Source of the DNA: Rallus limicola
Lineage: Eukaryota > Chordata > Aves > Gruiformes > Rallidae
NCBI GenBank assembly: GCA_022605955.1
Contig: JAKCOZ010000002.1
Coordinates: 70,474,783-70,538,782, forward strand
Length of the DNA: 64,000 bases
Direction: 5' to 3'
Under the pieces are notes generated by a model. The model was given only the letters and a program-made list of their open reading frames with translations, did not search any database and was not told where the DNA came from. Shown here piece by piece: positions 13,082 to 26,483 of this stretch. Position numbers and translations under genes: made by a program. Every line of letters begins with the position of its first letter. Within the stretch, counting starts at the first letter, position 1.

Positions 13082-13120
13082 CTTGGTAAAATATGATTCC
13101 TTTCTTATGTATACAGGTAT
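13082..13120 (-). CDS. Candidate 39-bp internal exon, minus strand
   Basis: The 39-bp segment has a strong minus-strand acceptor (a long pyrimidine tract, 'cttttcatttattctttcag') and a strong donor (ACCAAG followed by GTGAGT). In phase 0 it codes for 13 residues, IPVYIRKESYFTK, with no stop. Another phase is also open, so the frame is not fixed. I know no family from so short a peptide. Chance pseudo-exons of this quality occur in long introns, so this is only a candidate. If coding, it would be downstream of the exon at 33554 in the same minus-strand gene. Confidence 0.3.
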
Positions 13121-14206
13121 CTGAAAGAATAAATGAAAAGAGAATTTGGTCCAAACACTATTACATATTTTTATTAATATTTTTAATAATAAATTATATA
13201 TTAAGATTCAATAATCTGTTGATTTGGAAAATTATCCCAAACATACTTCTGAAGTGCAAAATTGGAAATGAAAAGCTATGTTGAGTCAGAAAAAGTGCTG
13301 TGGTAAAGAATTTAATAGAATACTCTCCTTTGCTCTTGTCACAGGAAATAATAATCAACTGCATAAATGCAAGATATGGAAATAAGGAACAATACCATAG
13401 ACAAATATCCTCCTTGCTGGATGGAGAAGTACCTAAATAGAAGAATTCTACCTCTCCTTTCTGACAGAGTAGTGTGAGTGGTAAGAGTGAGATATATGGC
13501 AATATATGGAAATCAATACTGAAATCTAAGGAGGAGCAATTTAAAAAGCACCATGTATTCAACATGACCACGAGCTGACTCTCTACAATCACATCTTGAT
13601 CTCATGCAGCATATTTGGTTACCACCCTTGAGCTGTCTTCTGTTTTGTGGAGGGACTTGATGTTTCAGAGACTAGTATTTCTTTTGACAATGGGCAAGGG
13701 GTTGACATGATGTTGATGCTGATACAAGATGGAGATAAGATGCCCAAATCAAGTTTGTAAAGATCCACTGAAAATGTCAGATGGACTAAGAAAACAAAAA
13801 TAAAATCCAGCTTTTCAGGTATTCCGGTTGATATGTTGAAATCACTATTAAAATTGAGCCCCATATTTGTAAAAGAGAGTGTCTGCTGTGAATAATAATA
13901 ATAAGCAAATGGTTCCCAAGCCTTTTTTCTCTCATTTATGAAGAGAATTAGTTCTGTGCAATGTTGATGTTTCCTTTTAGTCTCTACAAAATTTTATACA
14001 CTTTTTTGACAATAAATTCCCACAAGATCCAATCATGTATTAGTTGTGATAACTCCAATAAACACTGAATTCTCCCTGAACATAGGCACTTCCCATCCAG
14101 TCTAACTTAAAATAACAAATTCATAAATACAGGAGATATTTAATATATATATAAAACAAACAACTGTCTCATTCATGTTACTTAATCCTGGAATCTTGTC
14201 TCTCAC

Positions 14207-14241
14207 CTTGACAAGTTTGACAGAGTACCTTTTATCAATTG
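14207..14241 (-). CDS. Candidate 35-bp internal exon, minus strand
   Basis: On the minus strand a pyrimidine-rich tract ('tttatcttgtcttttccaag') precedes the segment, and a good donor (TCAAG then GTGAGA) follows it. With two bases completing a codon from an upstream exon it reads IDKRYSVKLVK and ends in phase 0, the phase in which the candidate at 13082 is open. The acceptor ends AAG, weaker than CAG or TAG. Evidence is from splice-site shape only. Confidence 0.18.
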
Positions 14242-15501
14242 CTTGGAAAAGACAAGATAAAGTACAACAAATCTTAAGGTCAGAAGGTCTGAGCAACTGA
14301 TGAAGGATATCATAAGATATGGCTACTTCCTAGAGGTTCACTATTTCATATTCATTTAGGAGTAATTTTGCCTTAGTAAGTGAACATGAATCAATTTGTC
14401 TGATGAGCAAAAATACACCAAGGAAAAAAAAATATTTCTGGCAGGGGAAAGAGAGAGCATCTTTTAAAATTACACTACTGGCTGCTCAAGGACATATGCA
14501 TGAGGGAATCAGGACCATTACAGGGAGTGACAGAAGATAACAATGTTTATACTTAGAGCATTTATTTTTCCTTTGAAGAACCTGACTCCTTTTTTCCATT
14601 GTACGTTTTACTGCCACCCACATACACGAAAAACAGAGCTGAGTTTGATTAATTGTATTAATTAGTATAATATTAAACATGCAGCACCAGAATATTGAAA
14701 TGCAAGTGTTGTGAAGCATCATGAGCACAGCCACACTGTAGTTAAGGCTGAGGGGACACACACAGGACAAAAATAAAACAAGAAGGTATTCAGAGATATA
14801 AAACTATGTCTGTCTAAACAGCATTCTTTCTGTTCCCCACCACCACCACTTTTGTTTAATTAAGATGCCAAATGAGAGCTACAACTGCTGCATTTTGAGG
14901 AACTCAAAGGAATGAGAAAAGTCAAACTGCATTGAATTAAAAGCAGAGAAATTATGAGTACTTTTTTCTTGTAGGAAAACAAAAAAAAAAAAAAATCCTG
15001 CAGGAGCTTAGAAGTCCTGAGCCTAGATGATTATACTATTCTATTCTATCATTTTGATGTCAAAAGTAGCTAACAGACTAAAGCAAAGGACATATAAATC
15101 ACAATAGATTTAGAGTTTTCTTCTCTCTGAAGGATTTATAGATAATTAGCAATGCAACTGAAAGCACTTCCATGAAGACATGGTGCCAATGAAAAGCATG
15201 CCTATGCTTTACAGATCTAAATATCTTGCTATCTGAACACTATTCTTTCTGAACATTTATGCAATAAAACTACCACAAAACCAGTTTGCAACAGAAAAGC
15301 AGCTGCCCAGGCACTGCAACCTCAGTAATTTAAAGAGTTCAGAGTTGAGAGATTCTTTTTAGTTATTTCAGTGTTTCAGGGAGGGCAAACCAGCAGTCAG
15401 AGCAGAGTGTGGTTCCAGAGGATAGCGGGAAGAAATGCAGGATTCAGTTTGGTTGAAATTCTGTACAAGTAAAGCAAGAGAGCATGTACCTGCCTGCTCA
15501 C

Positions 15502-15573
15502 CAGACATTTCAGCATTGGGGCACTCATGTACGTCCATTTTTCAGAACAAATAAAAAGCATGAGAACTCCCTT
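15502..15573 (-). CDS. Candidate 72-bp internal exon, minus strand
   Basis: The minus-strand acceptor has a long pyrimidine tract ('ctacttctttcttcctggtaaag') and the donor is TCTG followed by GTGAGC. The 72 bp are open in phase 0 for 24 residues, with a hydrophobic start (VLMLFIC) followed by SEKWTYMSAPMLK. The peptide does not match a family I know. The acceptor position is uncertain by 3 bases because of an AAGAAG repeat. Confidence 0.2.
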
Positions 15574-15789
15574 CTTTACCAGGAAGAAAGAAGTAGTAAT
15601 GAACACCTTGCAAGAAAAGCAACTCTAAGACTCACTCTTATGTCACTGGAAACATAGCAAAACAGAAGAGTGCTATATTGAGAGATTCTGTATCTTGTAC
15701 ATGTGCACAAGACACGTGGGCTTCCACACATAAGAAAGACACAATTTAGGCTGAGTGATGTAATGTAACAAGAGAGTTGTCTTTGAAAC

Positions 15790-16057
15790 TGCAACAGGGA
15801 AGGTTCAGGTTGGATGTTATTCATCATCAGGTTGGATGTTATTATGTTCAGGAAGAGGTTATTTACTGAGAGGGTGGTCAGGCACTGGAACAGGCCCCCC
15901 AGGGAAGTGGTCACAGCACAGAGCTGACTGAGTTCAAGAAGTATCTGGATGATGCACTCAGTCCCACACTCTGGCTTGGCTGGTCCTGTGTGGAGCCAGG
16001 AGGTGGGCTTGATGATCCTTATGGATCCCTTCCAACTCAGGAGATTTTATGATTCAA
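15790..16057 (+). mobile_element. CR1 LINE, 3' end
   Basis: A 5'-truncated CR1 in plus orientation, recognised by 'gagagggtggtcaggcactgg', 'aacaggccccccaggga', 'gggcttgatgatccttatgg' and 'cccttccaactc' just before the degraded tail 'ttttatgattca'. Near its 5' end the phrase caggttggatgttatt is duplicated (15806-15821 and 15828-15843), a 22-bp slip that shifts the old ORF2 frame. Inactive. Confidence 0.92.
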
Positions 16058-19000
16058 TAAACTAAAAAAATCTTCAATGACATGAAACAATCATGCCAGA
16101 CTGATGGTAGTCTCCTTTGTTAAAAAAATAAAAGGGACATTAATTATTTTTTTTTACAAAATCAAATAGTTTTTCCATTGGAGTCATTACAAACCCAATC
16201 AGTCCTCACACATAAGTATGAGGTTCATTACAACTACTAACTCCAAAGAAATTTAAATTAAAGATTAACATCCAGAAGAATTACTGGACACTAACATTAC
16301 ATATTGCCTTAAAAAAAAAAAGAAATCTAGAGTGGGTTTCAGGAACATGTGAAAGCAAAAAAAAATAGCTCTCTAAATAGCTTAAATGGCAGGAAGATTC
16401 CATTGGGAAGTTTTACAATGAGAAAAGAGACTTTTAAATTTTTCTTTAAAAAATTTACTTTGGAAAAAAAAAAGAAACCAACTGTTCTAAGACCAAAACC
16501 AAATTGGATTTCACACAAAATAGTAGAATGAACTAAAATATGAAAACATCTGCAGAAACAGAACCTTTTTTAATAAAAATGTTTTTGAGAAAGCCATGTT
16601 ACCACTTAAGGCTGCTATAAATAAAAAGGTTTGATATACAATACAAACTACCCTATCGAAGAAACAGTAGCAAAGCCACAGATTTCCTTCTATCAAAAAT
16701 TAGCCGAAGACTGATAAAGAGACAGGTTACTGCAAAAAATAAGTGTTAAATGTGAGGCAATGTCAAAAGAAATATGTAGTCACAATGGTTCATATTCAAG
16801 GAAATAGTATACACTGGGCATTGACCTGACCTCAGTTTCAGGCTTTTCTATTGCTCCACTGAATTTCTTTGAACCAACAACTTTTTTCCTCAGCTTCCCA
16901 GCTGTGTTGACATCTGTCACAGAGCACTTTGCTTTTCTAGAGATGAAAAGGATTACAGAAGACCCTGATACTCTTATCTTTGAAGTCAGAGCAGCAAATC
17001 TTAATAATAAGAGATAAAATGAAAGGTCAAATATTCTATTTCTGAAAGAAAACTCAATTTCTTACAAAAAAGTTATCTGTTTGTTTCAAAGTACAGATAG
17101 AGAAGCCTACATGAATATTCTAGATCACGGTTCCCATGACCTTATTTTTTCTCCCATTCAGCACTTCAAGTAACATAAGAACTACCCAATGAAAGTTCTT
17201 TAAGTTACAGCAGTTAAAAAAGAAGAGCCAGGCCTAAAATCCAAGAAACTTTAGAAAGTTCAGCAAAGATTTGGGCACAAGTTCCAACAAATCTTGCAAC
17301 ATTTTAGGTATGAGATTTCCTGACACAGCACCAGAGGGCTGGATCTATATTTGCCTCTGAGTCATGTGAGTGAAAGCACAAGATAACAATGAATGAGAAT
17401 AGTATGAAGTATAAATATATATACTTACATAATTCTACTTAGATTGCCATTCATCCAAATCTAGACTCCATTCTTCATGTATTTCAGTTTGTACAGCTTA
17501 GAGTTTGAAGCTAAATGAGTAAGTAGCATAAATGAAGACCAATTTTTATATGTCACCAAGTAAAACAGGCTGCAAAGAAGGAACAAAACAGCAGCAAACA
17601 TCCAGAACAAGAAAACAGTAACTCAAAGACTGGTACCAAAATGGGAAAGCATGCAGCATTTTTCAAAGGGAACAAGCATAAAAATAATACCTTCTAAAAT
17701 ATAATAAACATATTTACTCATCATTTCCATCAAACTTTGAAGGCTAAAAATTTCTGCATAGAAAACTGAAGTGAAATTAGTTCTTACTACATGAGTTGCA
17801 GTGGGTGTTCAGCAATCAGGTTTACACTTTGCATACCATATTTAGTTTCTAATAAACAGATGGAGGGCTTTCCTTAATCCTTGCATTTCCAATACAGCCC
17901 TAGAAGGGCAAAAACTCTTGTGCCTCCATAAAAACCCCCAAAATTTTATCTGGATGCAAGCTAACATACAGTTCTAGTGATGTACATTGCAGGAACCAGA
18001 ATTCCACTGATAAAAAGGTCCAGGCTTTCTTTGCATAAACCAACAAATACTTCAATTACAGTAACTCCACAGTTTCTGTCTTCAATAACACAAAGTCCAC
18101 AGAGTCCAATTTAAATCCCAAAGCATCTAAATTAAGTTGTATTTATCCTTCCTTATTTCCTAGCTTAAGGCATAACAAACCCATCATCTTAGCATTTCCA
18201 CTGAACAACTTACTTTGTGTGTGCTTTGAAGTTTAGGGTTTAGAAATTCCTACAAACATTCATTGTCAAAATTGCTATGTTTGAAACTCTGGTCAGTGTT
18301 CTCAGCCCATGATCCACACAGTATATTTATATCTTCCAAAATGGAAGCTGCATATCCAACATACCAAAGAGCTTCTTAATCCTGGTCTCAGACTATTTTT
18401 CTCAGATCTCACGTGATTCCAAGAATTAAATTGAAGTGCAGTTTCTGAGTTGTTATTGTTAAGACAATTCAATTAAATTTTCTGTGGCAGCCCTCTTTGA
18501 TAGTCCTCCCAATTAATGAAAGAAATGAACTAAAAGAAAAATGCTGAAGTCTACATAAATAAAGAAAAAAGTATCCAGTGGGTCAGCAAGGAAAGATAAA
18601 TGTCTTTCATATTTGATATATATCACATCACAGTCATGCCACAAAAGAGTTTTACAGGAACTTCTGGAGGAAAAGGTGGAAAATATAATCTCTAATGGCC
18701 ACAGCTTTACCAGGCTGCCATGTGGCACAGTTTGAGATGCCTGTAAGACTGGGTCTTCATGTATGGCAATACCTCTACAAGCAAGTAGCAGCAGGGGTTT
18801 CACAAGGTACTGGGAAACAAGTTATGAAACCTTTGTTAGAAAATGAGACAGCACAAAGTAAAAATGCTTGTTTCAAAAGTCTTTTCTGGTCTCTTTCCAT
18901 GTGCAAAGAATAAATATAGGCAAAATGAAAGAGAGATTTCTATCAATTTTTTTCCTGCCTTTGTTTATTCACTACATATCTGTGCTACCTCTCCATGGAA

Positions 19001-19853
19001 TGGCAAAGCACATAAAAACCAGAAAGAATTAATTAAAATGCAAGCAAGCAGAACTGTGTACTCTGAAAAAAAAAAAAAAAAAAAAAAAAAAGGAAAAATG
19101 TTAGAATCTATGGCAGAAGCTGTTGGAAGTGTGTATGTTAACATTGCATTCTATGCATGTAGCACCTGAGTCCAAAAAGTTGCTGTATGTCTGCTCAGCC
19201 ATCCTCTTCTGAAAGACTTTGCTGTGGTTGTATACGTGTCCCTTATCTATATATGGCATCCTGCAAAGTTCATACTCTGCTTTTTCAGCAATAAGAACTC
19301 AATCCTGTGATGTTTTATGCCCAAATATTCACAGGAAGCATCTATCTATTGTTGATTAATCTAAATAAGAAGCTTTAAGTTGACATGGTCTTAAATCTAC
19401 AGTGCATGTCCAAGAAACAAACTACTCCAGTTTAGGCATAGGTAAAAGAAAGGAGAAGGTACAGTTATTAAAAATTCCTATAATAATAATAACAATGCTC
19501 ATAGCAAGATTGCCAGGAAAAATATCCTAGTGCAACAAAAAAATGAAAACAGGTTTATTTTCTGTTTTTCCTCATAAGACAAATAATATTGTTATTCTTG
19601 CAAGCAGAGCAATTACAATAACCTTCCCATTTCAGAAACTGAATATTATTAGCTAATTCATCTCCTAATATTTAATGTTATGATAGTTAGAAAAGTTCAT
19701 GCAGACCAAACCCACCTAAAGTATAAAAACTTAACTCTTAAGAAAGTCAGCCTGTGAATACTAAATATTCTCCATAAAAGACAAAGGCATATAGTTTTTC
19801 TAATACTGAATAAATGTAACTTAACCATATCATAAAAGAAAGATTTAAGATGT
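16058..19853. other. Unique non-coding DNA
   Basis: No transposon or confident exon seen. The stretch contains many short A-tracts, the longest being 26 bases at 19066-19091. Short open frames at 18513-18913 overlap on both strands and look like chance. Confidence 0.5.
19066..19091 (+). repeat. 26-base poly(A) tract
   Basis: An uninterrupted run of 26 A, the longest homopolymer in the window, followed by 'ggaaaaatg'. It could be a microsatellite or the tail of an old retroposed transcript, but upstream sequence shows no recognisable processed pseudogene or AATAAA signal at a proper distance. Confidence 0.95.
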
Positions 19854-20682
19854 CTAACATCTTTGTCCATGACAAAGACAGTGGGGCCAAATGCACCCTC
19901 AGCAGTTTTGCCAATGACACTGATCTGTGTGGTATGGGCAACATGCTGGAAGGAAGGGATGTCATTCAGAGGGACCTTGACAGGCTGAAGAGGTGGGCCT
20001 GTGCAGACCTCAAAGTTCAAGGCCAAGGGCAAGTTCCTGCACATGGGTCAGCACAATCCAAAGCAAAACTACAGTCTGGGCAGATAATGGATTGAGAGCA
20101 GCCCTTGAGAAGGACTTGGGCATGTTGGTGGATGAGAAGCTCAATATGAGCCGGAATGCACACTTGCAGCCCAGAAATCACAGTACTCTCCCCCTCTATT
20201 CTGAACTCATGAGAACCCACCTAGAGTACTGCATCCAGCTCTGGAGTATCCAACATAAGAAGGACAGAGACCTGTTGGAGCAAATCCAGAGGAGGCCATG
20301 GAGCACTTCTCCCATGAAGACAGAGTGAGAGAGTTGGGCTTGTTCAGCCTGGAAAAGAGATCCAGTACCTGAGGGGCCTCAGGAAAGCTGGAGAGACGAT
20401 GTTTACAAGGGCATGGAGTAATAAGACAAGAGGTAATGGCTGAAGGAGGGTAAATTCATATTAGCTATTAGCAAGAAATTCTTTACTGCAAGGGTGGTGA
20501 GGCAGTGGAACAGGTTTCCCAGAGAAGTTATAGATGCCCCCTCCCTGGCAGCGTCCAAGACCAGGTTGGATGGGGCTTTGGGCAACCTGGTCCATGAGAG
20601 GTATCCTTGTCCATAATAGGGGGATTAGAAACATAGAATTTTTAAGGTCCCTTCCAACCCAAACCATTCTATGACTCTGTTA
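19854..20682 (+). mobile_element. CR1 LINE, 3' part of ORF2 and 3' end
   Basis: An 0.83-kb 5'-truncated CR1. It carries the C-terminal part of the ORF2 reverse-transcriptase protein in broken frames. Visible stretches include DKDSGAKCTLSSFANDTDL, then DLDRLKRWA; in the next frame LEKDLGMLVDEKLNMS and LMRTHLEYCIQLWS. The 3' end has 'aggtcccttccaaccc' and 'ccattctatgactctgt'. Relative to the usual CR1 order about 55 bp are missing near 20178, and there are several frameshifts, so it encodes nothing functional. It has the same type of 5' end (ctaacatctttgtc) as the copy at 48584. Confidence 0.95.
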
Positions 20683-23600
20683 CTGAGAACTCATGAACTA
20701 CTAGCTATTTTCCAAGTTTAAGACTTCTGGACAAATTCTTTAACACTGCATCATATTACCAGTATCTCCCAACAGTGAAAGAATCTCTGTTCTGAACTAC
20801 CTGGGCAAAAAAATCTATCCAGAAGAACAGAAGCAATTTCACCTGCCTCACATCAGCCTTTCTCCACAGACAAATACTGTGATTATTCAGTGTTTCCTCC
20901 TTTCCCATGAACATCAAACACAAAGTGCAGAAAATCATGAGGATACATTCAGAAAAGAAGGTATATACAGTTGTACACAATCAATAATTTCAACTGCAGG
21001 AGAGGACCCTAGCAGCACTGGCCTTTAGCAAAAATCCCAATCTGAGCATTTCTTTTTCTTTTTTCATTACCATCATCAGCCCCAAACCTTTTTAACGAGG
21101 TCTGAGGGTTAGGTGACATTTTGTCAAGGATTATGCTCACTTACTTATAGCCTGCCTCAAAAGGCTGGAGATTAATTGCATTTCCTTGGCTACAGCATGT
21201 ACTCCAATGAAAATAAGACTATGGAATATAGATTTGAGAAAATGAACAGATTTTGATGTTTGGGCTTTTTTTTTGTGTTCAGACTAATTTTGTACATAAA
21301 GAAATGCTGAAATATGTGTTTGTGTGATATTGTGAATACAGGGACACAGAAATGCTTATGCTTCTGTCTGAAATAGAGTATTTCAGAAAGAAAAGTCAAT
21401 TCTTTATCTCTTGTAGTATAAATGAAATAAATTGCTTGGTTATAGCCTGTCGCTCAACTGCTTGGAAAAGCATAATAAGATTTTGTGCCAATATATTTTG
21501 TTACAGAACTCTAACACCACATATATTTTGTATAACGTCCCTAACTGCTCTGAAACTTCAGTTCCTTCTTTCCTGTTTGCCTTACTCTATCATTTATTGA
21601 AAGTTTCAACCTCTTCAATAAGCAGTATTTTAAGTTTTGTTAAACAAAGACTTTCTATATTTGAGTGCTTCTGTAAATTAATTCATACTGCCTTTCTCCA
21701 TAAGTAGTTGGAAAGCACGATTTCATCACCAGTTTTCCATCATTTGAACTCTAATAAGTTATTGAATTCAGTCTAAACAAAGGTCAGACAATGACTCATT
21801 GCTTTTGATCTGGGAAATGTTGCTTTTTGACATATTCTGTAATTGTTAACAGCTTTTTGACATAAGTGATCATGGTATGAAGAATTGATGGCCATGTTTC
21901 TAGTGGTTTAGGATTCATTTGTCAATACTCCACAGAGTTTCAATGAATACATTATCCAATGTTATTTTGTACTCAGTACACTGTTCCACAAAACAACACA
22001 GCATTGCTTTATTTCATTGCATCTTTTATGTAACATATAATCTCTCCTTATTTTCACTGCTTGTTCTAAGGCAGGAAAGAGTGTCTATAAATGAACTTAG
22101 AGAAGAGTACAGAGCTCCCAGTTCTGTGTAACTTTATTTTGAAATGTAACAGGTCTTTATCTGCAGAAAATCCCCAAATGGCTCTGTAGATGGATGTGTG
22201 TGGAAACCCAACAGTACAGCTAAAGTCCTTCTCAGCAGTTCTAAAAAAGGGACAGCAGACTTAGAAAAAACTGATCCCCTGCCTTTACCTTCTTCCCCCC
22301 ATATTAAAAGTTGAGAGGTGTTCCACAAAGTTACGGAACGGATTCTATACTTGTTGCTTTACATGCTGTAGCTTCAGCTTAAGTCAATTTCTCTGCATAC
22401 ACTGAAGCAGCAAATGACAAACCTGGCCCACTTTCAGGTCCACCATCCCACTTCTGCAAAGTAACAGTACATACAACATACCTCACAGCTTAGATTCTCA
22501 GTAGAAGTGAGTCAGTAGAATGATGTCAGGGTACCCTGTAAATTAAGCTCATTTTATCACCACATACTCAATAGCCCTGAAATAGAAGTAGTGAAGTACA
22601 AGTAAAATAACCCTGACTTTTAACGTTTTACCTCAACATCACTGCCAATTTCCTAGATAACAAGTGTGCTTTGAAAAACAGGAAATCAAAGACTACTTTC
22701 ATGCCCACCTGTAGACTTTGCAAGACATCAACATCAAACTTTGCATGATAAAATACTTCCATTGTAATGATAACTCAGCAAAGCACCAGGAGTCTGAACA
22801 GTTCTTGCATTTTAAGAACTGAGCCTGGCAGATTATTGCAGTCTCATATTAATTTGTTACATTTTTAATGCTAATATGAATCGCTGCTGAAGAACAACTC
22901 TGAAATGACAGGGAGGTTTACACCTGTAGAAGGAACCTGTCCCCTTGCCAGTGTACAATGTCCTGTAAGAGGGAAAGAACTCTACTTTTAAAATATGCTT
23001 AATACTGGTTATGAGGCGATATCTTTTATGAAACTATCATCTGAGGCAACAAAGGAAGAAGTATGAAGAAAAAAAAAAAGAGGACAAGTCTGTTACTAAT
23101 TTAAGGTGAGGAAAAGTTCCTTGGTTAAAATCATGAATGTTCATGGATTGTGAGCTTGCTAAACAAATTGAAGAAGCAAATTTATTGCTTCTACCATATG
23201 GAGAAAAATCTCTATTAACAGTTTTTATGCTTTACTCAATGCAGTACTAGATTTCTGCAGGTTTTTTTGCTTCACAATTTCACTCTATTGCATCATTCTT
23301 CTAAATGTCATTATGCAAAGCTCAAGTGACAAAACGTTCTCTCAGTTTTCTCAGTGTGACTTCATCAGCTAGTTTCAGAATTATAGCTGTCTAAATTGTT
23401 GAGTCTTTAGATGTTACTGTGGAAGAGTATTTACTGCAAGACGCCTTACAGTACCACAGGCTGCCTTTTATTCATGCCTTCACATTCTGTTCTGCACAAC
23501 CTCTATTTTAATCACTAAAAAAAATTAAAAAAGGAAAACTGAAAATTGGAGGAGTTCAGAGATTATATGAATAATCTCATGAAAGCCAAGGTATATTAAA

Positions 23601-26483
23601 ATGGAGGCCTACACTTAATTTCAAATTCGCTGGGGGAGCTTATGCTATGGTGATGACCTTCTGAATCATCAGGTTTTTTTCTTCTTTCTTCATGACCACA
23701 CTCATCACAAACTTACTTCCCCATCTTTCACATTTCCAGCCACATGCTGCCAGCTTCTGCTCAGATTTTTATCTACCATTATACTCTCTCTATTCTTCCC
23801 TGACTGGTGCCTGGGTATCACTTTTTACCACCCATTCGTATCCTGAAACCTATGATCTTCTTTCCTATCTTTACATTTTCCCCTCACACACCTGAGTCCT
23901 GCTTATTTGAGACAGCCTGCTCTCCTCTGTGACTAATGATGACCCTTTGACTTGTTCTGGGAATCAAGGGACTTCAGGCAACCAGAAAAAATCTCAAGGT
24001 ATTCTGGATTTTTAAAGCTTTTAATGAAAATTGCTTTATTCTGTAGCTGACTTGGGTTTTGGGTTTTTTTTTTTAGAAAATGAACATACAAAGTTCCACT
24101 TTAAAAGTGTTCAAGTTCGGGTTCTGAGAAAATGAACACCTCATTGCAGTTGCAGGGAGTAGCATCAGCAGAAACAATTCAATGCAACAGTACTGCTTCA
24201 GGAAAAATGCTTTATTTTCTAATCATTAATTTAAAGCTGCATTACTGCAAATATAAGTAGATGTACTTAATTTGTCACCTGGTTTCTAGCCAGAATAGAT
24301 CTGATCTTTAGCTTGAGGGGTTTTCACAGTCCAAGACCACAAATATTAATTTAATTTTTCTCTGGTCAATTCTAGCTTAGAACATTAAAAATTCATCACC
24401 TCTAACATCATCTGCCCATTGCTATTCCCATTTAAAGTTCCTTTTATATCTCCTTTTCATCTCATGTGTACTCAAAGTTGTAACTTTTAAAGCCTTAATT
24501 TACAAAGCTTTCACAAAAGATAAAACCGTATACATACAGACGTCAAACATATATGTAGACTCAAAATGACTGGGAAAGGTATACTGTGTACATGTACCCA
24601 TGAATCAGATACAGAGGTTAGGAATCAATTTTTTAAGCTATTAATCCTTACAGTTTTTGTTTCATAATCCTTATGAAGAAAGAAAAAAATTGCTTACAAG
24701 GGAAAATTAACCCTAAGGGAGATAGAAAAGACAGAAAAAGTTAAAAGAAAGCCAACCCTGGCTGTCTCACTGCTCTGAAACACAATTCTTATGAAATTCA
24801 TTCAGAGTTGTAAAGATAAAAATCACACTGATATTGAATATAGTTAGGTTAGGTAAACTGTATCTACTACAAACACAGAGAAATTACAGTAGCATTCTAA
24901 CTCCCTCTACTGGACTGGGAACACCGGAGTTGCAAAGCATTTCCTTTCATCTGATTCTAGGACAGACTGGGAAATTTCTTGTAGTGCTTTTTTTTTTTCT
25001 CACTAATAAAAATCTGAGAAAAAAAAAACCAAAATGTTACTCTAACTCCTGGAAACCTTTTCTCTGAAAGAAATATTAAAATTGAAGGAAAGTCAAACAA
25101 CAAAACCAGATGTTATGTAACTGTTATAATTTTACAGTGAAATGTTAACTCTTCTAGAAATGGGTAACACACTGATAAATTCTGTTTGCATTATTACCCC
25201 TGTCAAACTTTTGCTTTTTTTTTTTCCTTTGTATCTCCTAGATGAGATGTATCAGAGATGAAAACTGAAAAATTTAGTAGAAGATGCAAGTCAGGTTCTT
25301 AAGGAGGAAAATCAGAGTACTGTTACATAACTGACAATTTGAAATATATATTTCTGTACACTAAAAGACTTTCAAGAAGTCAAAATCAACAAGAGGAAAA
25401 CTTCCATTATATTACATCATGAAGTCATCCTCATTGGTAACCTAGATCATAGCTTTTCCTCTCCTTCCTCTCTCAGGAAAGAAATAATCATTTTCCCTTG
25501 TGACTATGTATTTTCCAACACAAACCCAGTCTGATTGTAACTTCTTTGAGGACATTTTCTCTAGGTCAAATCTTTATCCCTAAGCCACTTGAAAAGACAA
25601 CATTGCTTGCTCTAACCTTCAGTTACACTATGTTGCTAGTTTAAGTAATTGCTGATAGTGAAACTGTTAATGGAGATCCAAATTGCTATCTCAGGAGATA
25701 AAAATCTTAAAGGAGTTGTCCTATAATGCTAATCAACTTAAGCTCTACACTTAAATCCAGATCCACTTGTTTAGTGCTTCAGGACACTAGGATGATTAGC
25801 ACAGATGGAAAGATATCAAAGACAAGAGAGTCTGGTCCTTAGAAACTGCTTGAAACTATAGAGGTTTTAGCTTTGGAATAAGCATTGAGGAGGCTTTAAC
25901 TTCCAACAATGGAGAATTTGTTTCCGTTGTGCATCCAATAGTGAAACGGGGAAAAACAAACAAGAGACTCTAAAAAACACATTCTTCCTAAATACATCAT
26001 GTTATCGTGCAAGTTTTTTACCTCCTGGTTCACTAAATTGAGTTTCAATTCATAACAAAAGAAGAAAAAAAGAAAAGGAGCTGGTTCAAAATAATTACAT
26101 AATTTAACCAATATGGCAGTTGGAGAAAAGACTGCTATTCCAGACAGCAGAGAAACAGAGAACAGCTGCAAATCAGGAAATTTTTTTAAAGCACAATACA
26201 GAGGTTGAAAATCATTATTATAAATGGCTCACTCATTACCAGCAAGACAGCAAAGATGCCCAGTTAGCCAACCCCCAACTTGAGTGAACAATATTTGTTA
26301 ATGCACGAACATATTTGTAAATACACTACTGAAAAATTGCATATGGTTACCAAATAAATATAAACATGGGCTCAATATATTTGAAAGCCTTTTTGGTCCA
26401 CTCCCACACACTGGCATTATTATTATATTCTTCAGGAAGGGAAGGAAAAAGAGAAAGTGAGTGCAAGAAGCTTGAGATCTTAC

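Larger units (their letters stand above)
10845..15789. other. Unique non-coding DNA with small candidate minus-strand exons
   Basis: Mostly unique sequence. A patch at 11180-11330 keeps several CpGs and an open minus-strand frame with Arg- and Trp-rich residues, but has no convincing splice sites. Three splice-bounded candidates at 13082, 14207 and 15502 are listed separately. A (AAT)n run of 14 bases starts at 13891, and a 15-base A-tract lies at 14981-14995. Confidence 0.45.

Noticed and set aside
19066..19091. Poly(A) as the tail of a processed pseudogene
   Set aside because: No cDNA-like sequence, polyadenylation signal or target duplication can be seen upstream.
19697..20328. Open frames of 67-115 codons on both strands
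   Set aside because: They are pieces and shadows of CR1 ORF2, or the opposite strand of it.
24703..24717. 15-base micro-exon between a very strong minus-strand acceptor and GTAAGC
   Set aside because: Too short to carry coding evidence, and such pairs occur by chance in long introns.
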